Shown: positions 40,800 through 52,000 of the stretch, one piece after another | Numbering within the stretch: the first letter of the stretch is position 1 | How the letters are laid out: each line of letters opens with the position of its first letter | Origin: Pithys albifrons albifrons | Taxonomy: Eukaryota; Chordata; Aves; Passeriformes; Thamnophilidae | Reading direction: 5' to 3' | Length of the DNA stretch: 64,000 nucleotides | Assembly (NCBI RefSeq): GCF_047495875.1 | Contig: NC_092463.1 | Coordinates: 33,049,724 to 33,113,723 of the forward strand | The notes under the pieces: model-generated | Told to the model about the DNA's origin: nothing | Seen by the model: only the letters and a program-made list of their open reading frames with translations | Database searches by the model: none | Program-made: the position numbers and the translations under genes

Positions 40800-41470
40800 A
40801 CTACCAGAGTCATAGCAGGATGATGTGAAATAAAATAAATCTTAATAAACACCTGCCCCCTTCCCCCCCGGCCCTTCCAAGTTCTACCTCCTCCCCGCCA
40901 GCAGCACAGGGAGATGGGAACGGGGGCTATGGTCAGTCCATCACAGGTTGTTCTGCTGCTGCTCAGGGAGAGGAGTCCTTCTCCTGCTTCAGTGTGGGGT
41001 CCCTCCCACAGGAGATAGTCCTTCATGACCTTCTCCAATGCAAGTCCATCCCACAGACAACAGTTCACAAACTGCTGCACATGGCTCACTTTTCCATGGG
41101 GTGCAGTCCTTCAGGCACAGGCTGCTCCAGTGTGGGCTCCTCTAACCACAGGTCTGCAGGTCTCTGATGGGATCCTGCTCCAGCACAGGCCTCTCACGGG
41201 TTCACGGCCTTCTTTCAGACATCCACCTGCTCTGGTGTGGATCTCCCCCAAGGGCTGCAGGAAGATCTCTGCACTCCCATGGTCCTCCATGGGCTGCAGA
41301 GGCACAGCTGTCTCACCATGGTCTGCAGGGGAACTTCAACTCCAGCACCTGGAGCACCTCATCCCTTCCCTTCTCCACTGACCCTGGTATCTGAAGAGTT
41401 TTTCATGTGTTCTCACTCCACTCTTCCCTGGCTGCGATTTTCATCTGCACAGTAACTTTTTTTTTTTCCT

Positions 41471-41490
41471 TCTTAAATATGTTATCACAG
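41471..41490 (-). promoter_or_regulatory. LTR TATA-like promoter element
   Basis: On the minus strand the LTR contains catatttaagaagg in the U3/R position, followed by an A-rich run. It sits about 170 bp inside the LTR 5' end, as a core promoter would. Activity is unknown. Confidence 0.45.
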
Positions 41491-41659
41491 AGGTGTTACC
41501 GTCATTCCTAACTGGCTCAGCCTTGGCAGAAGTGGGTCCATCCTGGAGCCAGCTGGCATTTGCTCTACTAGACATGGGGGAAGCTTCTGGCAGCTTCTCA
41601 GAGAACCTGCCCCTGTAGCTCCCTCCGCTACCAAAACCTGGCCACAGAAACCCAAGACA

Positions 41660-44407
41660 TCATGAACAAAAAATTCTGGTTTTATAACCTTGTAACAGTT
41701 CTATTTTATCTTTTTCTCTAATGTAAGTTGCTAAGAAATGGAGCAAAAGTATTAAAACAAACACAGTTCTTCCAAATCAATCAACATCTTTTAATATTAC
41801 CATAAAAGTGATATCTACTAATATCATTATTGGAAAAGAACCAATATTTCACTGGCAAGCAAAAGAAAGTCTCTGTTCTAAAACATTTATAGACTAATTC
41901 AGGTGATTTAACAGTGTTTCAGAATCAAAAGTCCAAAAAAGAATACAAGAGAAAAAAATTCCAATTAAAAGCAATATACAGCAACAAGGAAAATCACGAA
42001 GTTCATGTAGTAAAAGAAAAATTATAATAAAGGGTGATTCGCATGAAATAAAAAAAGGAGTAAAAATAAAGAGAAAGGGAACAGGAATCTAGTGGAAATA
42101 ACATACTGAATTTTGAAAATTAATACTAAAATACGAAATGTACCATCTGAGTACAAGAATCAGAGTAATTCAGTTTTGGTTAGGGGATTTCAGAGGCAGG
42201 AATGTCTGAGACGTGGCAGAAACCATGATAACCAACATGAGGTCTAGTCTGACAGAACAGTTTTAGGGGCATTATAAGAATGAAAGACATTTTTAAACAA
42301 GAGAAACAGTGAATTGGCTAAGTACACATTTTCATCTACCTTTCAAGCCCTGAAATTCAAGTAGTGGACATGACAACAGCAAGATAGGAATAAGGACAAA
42401 TTACTCCACATTTAAACTTACTGATTTTTTATTTCTTAACCAAAACACACTTCCACAGAATTCAGCAGAAACAACACCAATATATAGTAGCAGCAAAAGA
42501 TTAAGACTCAATGTTAGTGAAGAATGTTGGTCACAAAAGATTTAAATCCAGAAATCTGGCACAAATAAATGAGTGCACTCAAGATATGAAAAAGTTAAAG
42601 AATGCAGAAAAGCTTACTGCACTGATTTTAATGGGAATACAATTTAACCTCTTCAGTCTGTGAATCTTTTTCTATTCAGTTCTGTATCATGAAGCATACA
42701 AATTTCTCTGAAACACTGAAACCTTTCAGATTTTTCTTTTATTACTTACCAGTACTCATGCAGTAGTGTCACTGACACATACATGGCCACATAGTTCTAA
42801 GATATCAGAATGTTAAATGAAGATGTTTTATCCTAAATTTATATGAATTCATTCATGGAGTCACATTACACTTCTACACTTCAACCATAGTTTTGGTTAC
42901 ATTTTAGACAAAACTTAGGAGGGAAAAAGGCATAGATATGAAAGCATACATAATGAGCACAGATTACCTATTACAGGAAAACACATTTATCAAGAAAACG
43001 CAATTAATACTTAAAATCTAGGACCTCCTATTTTTAGTTCAGACACAAAAAAAAAAAAAGAGGACAGCTTGGCTTGTCTGATTAGGAAAAAAAAAAGATG
43101 AATTTCTGTAATGTTAGGAACAGTTCAGGAGGAAGCACTGAGCAGATGGAGAACCAGCTTCCACTGATGCCAAGTCCTGTGATTTTACTGCAAATCTTTA
43201 TTGTGGAAGGGTTTTTTCTGTTTGTTTGAGATGAAAGGGAGTAGAGAAAAGACTGCATTTTTGTTGCTTTCAGATACATTGATGGTTTAAGTACCTGTAG
43301 GTATCTCAGGTCTATTAACAAGTCCAAAGTTGCAGACTGTCCTGGGCATAACTGTTGCAACTAAAACATGTGCAAGTGCAAGTGCAAGTGAGACCATTTG
43401 GATTAAATGCCTTCACAGATGGGAAATGTTATTTACCACAGGACCATCAAAAAGGAAAGGAAAGTTCTGATATGCTGGAATGGGGCTAGAAGGAGAAGCA
43501 GGATAGGAGAGCATGTCACGGAAACTCAGAGAACATTTAGGGAATGAGGCAGTAAAAAATGGAGAACATAGGAAAGATGCAGGTAAAGCACATTTATTTC
43601 AGGATACCATACCTATTTATTTCAGGAATGCATCCACTAGAATATTCAAGTGAGCTGTTACCAATCCTTAGTGCAACAATGTACTATTATCTTAAACGTG
43701 TTGGTAAGTAGTAAGAAGCAACCAATACATTCAACTCCGAGCTCATGTCACCAAATAAGACCAAATAAGTAGTAGAAGTTGGAAAGCAAATACCACTGAA
43801 AAAATGGGACGCCAGTATATACACTAATCCAAATCAACAATAAGTTAGGCACTTCTGTAAATAAAACTGATTTTCAGCTATTCTCTAGAATTTTAAAACT
43901 CAAAGGATTCTTTTCTAGCATCTGAACCATGACCTGCTATTGCCATTCTCTTTGAGCAGAATTACCATTAAAAATAAGAAAACTGATTTACTCTTCACAC
44001 TATTCTTTTTTCTTTTTTTTTTTTAAATCTCTGTCAGTGCATACTTAAGATAGAAAAGCTGAAGGAAAACCTGTCTTTAACACAAGCCTTGCTTCACAAT
44101 TTTATCTGTCCAGGTTTTCCAAGACAGCAAAACATCTTCTGCATACTTCTAATTCTCAGCTACCTATTGACCATGCAAATGACAAAAAAAGCAGCAATAT
44201 ATTCCAAGACATACATCAAAATTAAACGGAGACCCAAAAGCAAGAGGTTAAAAAGCCAAAACAACAGGGTTTTAGGGAAGGGAATATTACAGTTACCTCA
44301 TAATTCCTATACTTACTGTTCCATACTGTTATGGTCCAGTGACTGCTCTTTTGATTTTTTTTCCACATGTGTTATCATATTCAAGTGCTCATTACCTATA
44401 GAAATTA
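41660..44407. other. AT-rich intronic DNA, no recognised element
   Basis: Apart from the (GTGCAA)n repeat I see no element and no exon. Confidence 0.5.
43367..43389 (+). repeat. (GTGCAA)n short tandem repeat
   Basis: The hexamer gtgcaa is repeated three times and followed by a partial fourth unit (gtga). It is unique in the window. Confidence 0.9.
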
Positions 44408-44530
44408 TTCACAGACTATTCTGAGTTGGAAGGGATCCACAAGGTTATGTATTCTACATGTGTATTCAAAACCATTCTGCCAGTTTTGTTTGAACTACAC
44501 AATGTTTCTCCTGAATACCCTTTAAGGCAT
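44408..44530 (-). mobile_element. Short CR1-type 3' tail fragment
   Basis: The sequence starts with the reverse complement of a CR1-X-like end ('cacagactattctgag', 'ttggaagggatccacaagg') and then diverges. The same tail is carried by the SINEs at 33041 and 45671, but no tRNA-like part follows here, so a 5'-truncated CR1 is more likely. The right boundary is uncertain. Confidence 0.6.
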
Positions 44531-45670
44531 CAGAATTATTCAGCCATGGTCTAAAAAATCAAATGGGAAAATATTCATTTCCATAATTATATTTTTTCAT
44601 CTTGCCACTCATCATATTTTGCAATTCACCACATTGTTATTGAGGCATATATGTTGGCAAATTTTGGCTGCTGTACTGCTAATGCCTACCATGTTTAAAG
44701 AAAAGTGACCAAGTGCATGGATAGATTTTGATCAGGTCTACAATGAGATTTAAAATTTTTAAACCTAAATCATCTATTCAAAACCAAAAACCTAATAAAT
44801 AAGTTAAGTCTACTGCAGGTCACTTAACCCTCATCTGTCAAAAATGAGGGCAGCTCTTCAAACACAGCAAGATTCTACCAGCAAAGTAAGGTTATCCTAT
44901 CACTTCCACTTCTCTTGTTCTTTACGCTTCAACAGCATTTTTACTGAATTGATTCAAGACATATTCCCTGAGGCACCACAGTGGACTCACATTTTACATC
45001 AGCTAGACATTAAGAGCTATACAGAAAAGTTTGTTTTGCTATATTCAAGGTTAATTAAAAATAAATAAATTATAAAATGCTAAAAAAAGGAATGAAACAT
45101 ACTTAAAAACTTAAATTATCACCCTACTTTACACACAAATATAATAAGTCCTAACAAAGAAGCTCTGTCAGGTTAGTGATACCAGCTGCTACCAAAGCCA
45201 CCTAGAAGTTCTTAAGACTATTTTCAGCTGCCTTTTTAACTATTCAGTATGAAATTTTGCATGTCTACTTTCTTCTTCAGGTAGCTTTTCCTTACCCTCC
45301 CCTTAGCAACACCTTTTATAGGAACCCAGAGAATAGCTGGGACATTTTTCTACCATAAAAGAACCTGAGAAACTGCAACCACTTGCCTGCCCTGAATCGG
45401 TAACGAAGTCAGACTGGATAATGTTTTTGTATGAAAGAAGTACATTGTCTCTTTTTGTGAAAATATGACCTGATTTAGCCAAGCTACAAGCTTCTAGAAA
45501 TCAGAATTTGTACCTATTTTTTTGCAAGATCTGCTGAAGCTGAACAACTAGTCACCAAACATCCTCAGTGGTTTTCTGTATGTCATCTCAATGAGCAAGG
45601 GAACTGAATTAAGTTTCCTCTAACCCCTAGTTATGAGTGAAGAGTCAGAATTTCACTGTGAAAAAATAAT

Positions 45671-45797
45671 GGAATATTGTGAGTTGGAAGGGACCTACAA
45701 GGAACTTCAGCTCTTCAGTGAGCTGCCCCATTCATGGCTTGAACCCACAATCTTGGCAGTATTAGAACCAGGCTCTAACCAAGCTAATCTCAGGGTC
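45671..45797 (-). mobile_element. Second tRNA-Ile-derived SINE (TguSINE1-like)
   Basis: The left part is the CR1-X-like tail ('ggaatattgtgagttgg', 'aagggacctacaagg'). The right part (about 45733-45793) is the reverse complement of a tRNA-Ile-like head: 'catggcttgaaccca', 'aatcttggcagtattaga', 'ctctaaccaagctaatc'. On the minus strand the B-box region reads ggttcaagcc and the anticodon loop retains ctaata, compatible with anticodon AAT. Part of the A-box/D-arm is deleted. It belongs to the same family and orientation as the copy at 33041. Confidence 0.85.
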
Positions 45798-46555
45798 AAG
45801 CCTGCACTTAGCAGGCATTAGGTAAAAGACTGAACACAATGCGTCACCTTGCATATTTCTGCAGCCTCACCTATGCTGATATTCCTAACACAGCTGCAAA
45901 CAGTGGCCTGTCACTTCATATTGTCAAGTGACTGTGTCATATTTGGGGTATACTGACAGCATGTGAAGGGAAGATGCTGAGAACAGCTTATAGTGGAAAT
46001 CACAACAGGAAGCTTGAAAGCAAAAACTGGGATTGACTAGACAATGAAACAAAGTAATAGGAACATAAGAAAAAGTGGTAGCAGGTTAAACCAAATGAGC
46101 AATGCCAAGCAAAACAACTCAGACCGGGGGACCACCAGGACTGGGTAGAATGAGAGACAGACACTCTGTCTCTGACAGAATCTGACCAAGTTGGATCTTA
46201 ATGAAAGTATGTGGAAAGGAGCTGGCTCACAACAAAAGACTGAAAAAAGACTCACCAACACGAATCAGAAACATAGACACGACAAAAAAAACCCCAAACA
46301 AAACAACCCAACAAAAGCAAGGGAGAGTGAGAAGAACAAGTAGGCAGGCAAGGGCCAACAAGCAGAGAGAGCATGCAATCAAGAGACGGTCTGGGACTAG
46401 TCAGGCCTAAATATTTGATTGAAAAGACAGAATCAATGCTGCACTAGAGACTGGCTTGAGGCACGGAAAAGCTGGAAGAATACGCAAAAAGCTAAAAAAA
46501 ATAAGTGTTTGTCAGTAGAAGCTATTAAAAAACATAAAATACCCTAAAGACTTAC

Positions 46556-46617
46556 CATTCTCTGTAAGTATCTGAAAACTTCTCTCTCCTCCTCAGAAAA
46601 AATGTCCCACTTTACAA
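46556..46617 (-). other. Candidate cryptic or cassette exon (62 bp)
   Basis: On the minus strand a pyrimidine-rich acceptor (ttatttttatcag) is followed by 62 bases and then a consensus donor (ATG|gtaagt). One frame is fully open across it and reads, after two bases, VKWDIFSEEEREVFRYLQRM. The required incoming phase matches the one-base overhang left by the AVEN exon 2.3 kb upstream. Its length is not a multiple of three, so inclusion would shift the frame of the following exon. I do not recognise the peptide and it does not resemble AVEN. It may be a chance pair of splice-like sites. Confidence 0.2.
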
Positions 46618-48883
46618 CTGATAAAAATAAAGTGTACCAAGCGATAACTTTGGTACTTTCTTAATTCAAGCAACAGTACTGTTCCTGTACTAGATTTTAA
46701 GCTCTAATGCCACTAATTACCAACATGACACTTGTATCACAGAATATTTAATTTTGTTATTTTTAGGTTGATTCTAACTATAAAATTACACATAGAAGCA
46801 CTTTTACAGGATATTAAACAAAGGAGTACCAGGGAGTCTTAATTCCTTGGTCATCAGGAATTCCTCCATTTAAGCTTGTCTACCAGCATTAATTCTGCCT
46901 TTATTACGTTATGCCAAACTACTTTTTCTATGCTATCTCATTCAATTAACAGGATATTTTCTGGGAATAAATCCAAGTCTTATCTTGAAGGATGACACTC
47001 TCTTTAATACCCTGCATTCAGCATTATGGAACCTAAATGTTACACAGGAGAACAGGTTTTTAACCTGAGCTTTTGCTAAAGAATTCTTAACTGGCTGAAT
47101 TAATTATGTTGTTGTATATCAATAGTAAACCACAAGATTTTAAGACTTTTCTAAGCTTTTGTATTAATAAAAAACAGAAAATTAACTCCATTCCCTCTCC
47201 AGTACTCCCTAACTGCTTGTTGCAATTAACTGGATCCAGATAGCAACCTCAGAGTGCTAAATAGCAATATACTAACTGCAGCAATTACCAAATAAAGCAC
47301 AGGTGCAAGCTCCTTCTTAGACCACAACAAATAAAGATGTCTGCATTCTCAGTTCTCTCACACGTAAGTCAAAGAAACCATACAAAGAACCTTGCCAACA
47401 TAAACTGTTCTTTATGTAACTCCAAGAAACCTGCAATATTGTTTAGAAGGCACTTTCTTCTTCCTCTGAAACCAAGTACTTAATTTCATTGCTGTTTCTT
47501 ACCAATTTATTTTATTGTAAAAGAACAGTAAAAATATATTCTAAAATAAAGCACTCTCTAAATGAAAGATTTAGAATTAATAAATAGTACAAATATATGA
47601 ATAATAACAAGACTTTAACTTGAGGCATTGAGGAAAGCTAAAGAGTAAAATAAATAGGTTGGCAATAACTGTATTGAACTATAACTCACCAAAAATACAA
47701 ACTAGTAGAACTAAGTACTATTTTGTTATAGCCTCAGTTCAAAAGGTTCTTCAGAACATTTTAAAGACATTCTGAAGGTTAACTACAGAGTTATTAAAAT
47801 TTGTTTTTAAAACCTGAACCGTGGATACATGCAGCTCAGGATAGGACTCTTGATTTAAAAAGTTTTGAATTGCAATATCTAATTTCCTCTGTTACCTACA
47901 TAGTTCTGAGGTCCATACTATGCATTTTGACTCCAACACTGCTTGCCATGCAACATACCATTCTGAGAAGTCAATACACATTTCATAAGCCTATGACTAA
48001 AAGCAGACAGATTAGGCCCAACTTTGCAATGTTCATTGAAACAGAACTTCAGAAATTGGCTCTTGAACAAAGAAAGGAAGCTCTGGTCTTTATTTCTTTA
48101 CTGTAGCTAACTTCTAATTTCTTCCACCAAACTGTGGCCAAAATACCCAATTATCTAGATTTGAGAGATTTCAAAGCTTCCAAGGTGCTAACTCCCCTCC
48201 TTTTATACATTGTTTGCAGCTTTCTATTGAATGGTATGCCAACACAATGGCACATCTTAGTTTCTAAAATGATTTTAGGTAACTGTTTTTCGTGTAACTG
48301 CCTATACCATTCATGTATAGCTAAAAACTCCCAGGATCTAGTACAGTCTGTTCCTCTGCCTCGTCATTTATTGTCTCCTTTAAAGAGGGGAAAACAACTG
48401 ATCTTTACTTTCCAAGGAGAGTAACACTTGCTATTCATGCACACACCTGTATAGCACTGATTACAAATCTCTGTCAATACAAACAACAGCAAGCAGCTGC
48501 CTGACTGCTGTGTTCGGTCATAGGAGCAACTTTTCTGTTTCCTGGAAAGCAACCCAATAACCAAGACCAGCAAGAAATTTACTGCACTAAGAATAAGCTC
48601 AGTGTTACTGGGTGCTGCACACATTCAGGCCCATATTTTCACAAGAGGGCTACAGAAGCAGCCAGCAGCCGTCTTTTACTCCCCGTCTGTCACAGCTCAG
48701 TGCAGCCTGGATGCTGTAACACTGCTCCCACAGAGATTCTGAACATTCCTAAATATATATAAATGGCAGACTTACTGAGACAGACAAAAATTCTAGGGTC
48801 CCGTTTCATCATCAAGGACAACAGCCAGAAAAGTAGTAATGTTTCAAAATGCAAAACTATAAAAACATTCCAGACTGGAAAAT

Positions 48884-48889
48884 GCTTAC
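48884..48889 (-). other. 5' splice site of the AVEN exon
   Basis: Read on the minus strand the exon end CAG is followed by gtaagc, a near-consensus U1 donor. It fixes the lower boundary of the exon at 48890 and places the one-base overhang of the Gly codon at the exon end. Confidence 0.9.
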
Positions 48890-49067
48890 CTGCTGAACTA
48901 AGCAAAACATTGAAGTCCGTTCCTCTCTGTGTCTCCCCACATTCCCTCTGTCCCTCTTTTTCCGTATCCTCATAGCGGCTCCAGTTGGAAAATATCTTTC
49001 TTCTTGAATAGCATTTCACTTCTTCCTTCTCTTCCTGTCGTGATTCGGGATCATCCTCCTCCTCGAC
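48890..49067 (-). CDS. AVEN: AVEN, one internal coding exon (probably exon 2)
   Basis: This exon codes for 59 codons plus one base. It starts with an acidic run (VEEEDD, residues 1-6), continues with YSRRKIFSNWSRYED (20-34) and EKE (36-38), and ends in QRGTDFNVLLSSAG (47 onward). From memory of vertebrate AVEN, the pattern YS.RKI.SNW.RY.D.EKE followed by GE.QRGTDF.VLLSSAG is diagnostic. AVEN is an anti-apoptotic protein reported to bind Bcl-xL and Apaf-1, to activate ATM, and to bind G-quadruplex RNA through an N-terminal RG-rich region encoded by an earlier exon. On the minus strand the exon is bounded by an acceptor (tcacag, ending at 49068) and a strong donor (CAG|gtaagc, from 48889). It begins in phase 0 and ends after one base of a Gly codon, as expected if the next exon starts with the rest of Gly. 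The frame stays open for three codons upstream (Met-Ser-Gln), but these are the intron end and not a start. No other AVEN exon was recognised here. Confidence 0.93.
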
Positions 49068-49090
49068 CTGTGACATTTAAATGGACAGCT
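49068..49090 (-). other. 3' splice site of the AVEN exon
   Basis: Read on the minus strand the intron ends tgtccatttaaatgtcacag, then the exon starts GTCGAGG. The pyrimidine tract is short and broken, so this is a modest acceptor. The acidic reading frame and the match to AVEN begin directly after it. Confidence 0.8.
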
Positions 49091-52000
49091 AAGCCATTGC
49101 AACTCAATAGCATTTTGTTCTGTATTTAAACAACCACTCATAACAACTCCAACCACCAAAATAAAACCCAGAGAGACAAATCTACCTGCATTCCCAACAA
49201 CATTTTAGGTCAGGTGCTACAATCTTCCTGAACTGTACAAAATTCATCAATAGAATATGTAATTAAAAGCACCTAGTGAGGCTTCAGCTCTTACAGGGGC
49301 TAAGCAGTGACACTGATGCAAGTCTCACTTCTTTCCCTCCTATTCTGGAAACCCATAATGTGTATCTTCCTTCCTAAAACTGGTAACACGTAAGAAGTGG
49401 AACTAAGAATTTAATCCTTGTATCCCTGTCCAAGTGTTGCAGTGATGCAGATGATAACTGAAAAAGCTGGTGGTTGTAGAGCAGAATAGGAAAAGACAAC
49501 AGATTCTGCAGAGAAATATCTGGAAAATGGTTATGTATATAAGAATTTCCATTATAACCAACTAAAGGGTCTTGATCAAGTAATATGGAATAATTCATTC
49601 AATTAATTTCCTTCATGAAAGCCATTTAATGGAAATAGACATAAAGAAATTAACTAGGCTACTAGTCAATCTACTAACCTAATGTGTTAAAAAGCTCTAG
49701 GGTCAAAAAGAGACTTCATTGCAGAGCCAACTTAAGATACAGGTGAAATAGGCATTTGTCACAAGTACTCAACAGGTGTAGAAAACTTTCCCCTGTCTTG
49801 AATCCTCTATATATGCAGCTCTCCCAGAGCTGCAGGTTCAGCATATTGAACATCAGCTCACAAACAGAACCTTCCTGGTTTCTGAAGGAATGATCACTCA
49901 ACAAACAAGAAGAGAACTGAGACCAGTAAGAGAAGTTCTGTACAAGGTATTTTCTGCAGAGGTTTAAAGCTCTGAAGAGCTGGAGTAAAGGAGCTGAGAA
50001 AAAAGAGATTCTCAGCATGTTGGCTCCCAAACATTCCTGTTGACTGCTACACTCTCTCTTCTCTCCATTACTTCATCTCTCCTTTCAAACCCCACTGTAC
50101 TGATGCCTTAAGATTGAAATTTGCTGTCCCAACAATAAGTACATTCTTCATGTCAAGAACAGCAAAATTCCAAGTCAATCTACACTGCTGTAAAGCTTAA
50201 AGCCATCTCCATTCAGCGTAAATTAATTTCAAAAGCAAGAAACCTTTCAGTTAGTCATTATATACTCATAAGCTAAAACACCCTTACAGCTCCCCATCAG
50301 ACACTGGCTTTAAGGGGGACCTTGGTTTGATAGCTCAAATCAAAAGTAATCCTGAAATAAATGTGAAAGGCAATTATTTATGTTTAAACAAGGCCCCTGT
50401 AATGAAGAGCTGCAACATCTTGTGCAGAAAGATTACCAAAATCTCCAGTAGTTACTGTGTTTCTAAAACTACATTAGGGTTTGGGTTTTTTAAGCATACA
50501 CTATGAACACCCATATTGGTACAACACAGGGCAGCCTGGTGAAAACAACTGCACAAAGCCACTATCAAGAACAAATTACTATCACTTCACTAACTTATTT
50601 TAGAATCAATGAGTTACTTCTACAGAACAGACAGAGCAATGCAACACATATTTTGAACTGATTTTAGACAACCATTGCAAAGAAGGCTTAACTACTCCAC
50701 AAAAATTTCATAGTTACATTTAGGCGCAGCTAGACAAGGACAAACTGCTAGAGATTTTCATATTCCCTTAGTGTCCAATTACACAACAGAAAAACCTCTA
50801 TCAATGCCAAATAAATCCCTGTTGTACTCCAAATACTATATTCATACGCAAGTACATCGTTATAAACAGAAGACTGACAGACAAAAAAAGTAGGAAGTAG
50901 CAGTTTGTAGAAAGTGGAGTTTTACAACTCCTTAATTCTGAAAATATATTAAAAATTACCAAAAGGAGCAGTGCTTAATATATACCTTCCTCTTAGCTGC
51001 CTATTCAGCTACACTATATACTGCCTACCACTGTCATCCCACCTTACTGAAAATGAGTCTTAATGAGTACAGAGCAAACATCCAGCCTATGCGTAATGAA
51101 ATAAATAACTTCCCTCCTGCCACATTGTCAAATAACAGATGATACAAGCTGAAGCAAATTCTAGAAGCCAACTCAAATATAACCTTTAAAAAGTATTACT
51201 CATATAAGGCGAAAAACTTAAGCCTTTAAACAGTACTGAGCTACATCTACACATTTTTGCTCAGTGCTATAATGCCCCATGATACCACAGGAGGTATAAT
51301 ATCTATCTCTTGTGCCTCTGTTTCAGACAGGATTACATGCATTGTCATTAGCACATTGCATTGAAATTTTGAAACTGGGGAACGTATGCAAAAGCCCAGT
51401 TGAACAAAACCTGGAAAACTTCAGACTACTGAAGAAGAACAATAAACCATATACACAGTTTTTTGCCTAAACACTATGGCGCTCGGACAACAGTGAAAAA
51501 GCCAAGCTCCCTTGCAAATGAAGTTGCACGATTTCGGATCTCCTGCCCAATAGTGCATTTGCATCTTTTACCAGAAACTATGACCCGACTCTTCGTCTAA
51601 AGGAAACCAAAGTATGATCCCCAATCTACAGTCTACCACTGCAAAAGGATACTTTAGTACGCTAATTTGGCATACAGGGTTGGGGTCAGTATGGTATTGA
51701 GACAATACAGGAAAATGTGCTTTTTGTTCAACTTTTCTTACAGATGAGAATATGTTGATGCACACACTTCAGGAATTAAAGTGTTAAATTGAAGTAAACT
51801 GTTGTGAACAGGTAATTTTCCCCTGAGGTCATCCTTCTGCACTTCCTTGGAAGCCAGAGTGGTTCAGATCAAACCAAGGTGGAAGCACTCAGTGAAGAAA
51901 GTGCGACGGTGACCTCTTACATCCCCCTTCAATTACTCAACCACTCTTCACTGTAAGCCCAGTCAGTCCTACCATGATAAGCATATGCGCCCAAGCATTC

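Larger units (their letters stand above)
40613..41659 (-). mobile_element. Solo LTR of an avian endogenous retrovirus (~1.05 kb)
   Basis: Read on the minus strand the element starts TGTCTTGGGTTTC at 41659 and ends ..CCAACCCACTA near 40613. A TATA-like block (ataacatatttaagaagg) lies at about 41471-41490 and a poly(A) signal AATAAA at 40794-40799, in correct LTR order. The central part carries degenerate repeats with the core 'ctgctccagtgtggg' (near 40985, 41127, 41175 and 41229). I recognise the ends and the centre as a common bird ERV LTR type. No internal retroviral frame flanks it, so it is a solo LTR. It is in the same orientation as AVEN. Confidence 0.8.
1..48889 (-). other. AVEN: AVEN intron downstream of the recognised exon (partial)
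   Basis: This region is inferred to be intron because it lies 3' of the AVEN exon on the same strand and I could not find the next exon. That exon should encode a segment with a Phe-Arg-Phe / acidic / Glu-Trp stretch and later a Leu-rich helix ending in AAELVQ. I looked on the minus strand for Trp-containing acidic blocks and for Ala-Ala-Glu-Leu blocks and found none that extend into a match. The interval holds nearly all the mobile-element copies listed here. If a diverged or short exon was missed, the intron is split. Confidence 0.6.
45798..48889. other. AT-rich intronic DNA directly 3' of the AVEN exon
   Basis: It contains the cryptic-exon candidate at 46556-46617 and an A/C-rich stretch near 46280-46330. 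No repeat family was recognised. Confidence 0.5.

Noticed and set aside
41025..41455. Overlapping frames of 64-118 codons on both strands
   Set aside because: They lie inside the solo LTR and arise from its GC-rich internal repeats.
48690..48889. Continuation of the open frame beyond the AVEN exon donor (peptide with FLVWNVF-like hydrophobic text)
   Set aside because: It follows a strong gtaagc donor and loses all similarity to AVEN at that point; it is intron read-through.
49067..49076. ATG TCA CAG in frame directly upstream of the AVEN exon, which could be read as a start codon
   Set aside because: The CAG is the intron acceptor, the match to AVEN starts right after it, and vertebrate AVEN has a large RG-rich region encoded upstream.
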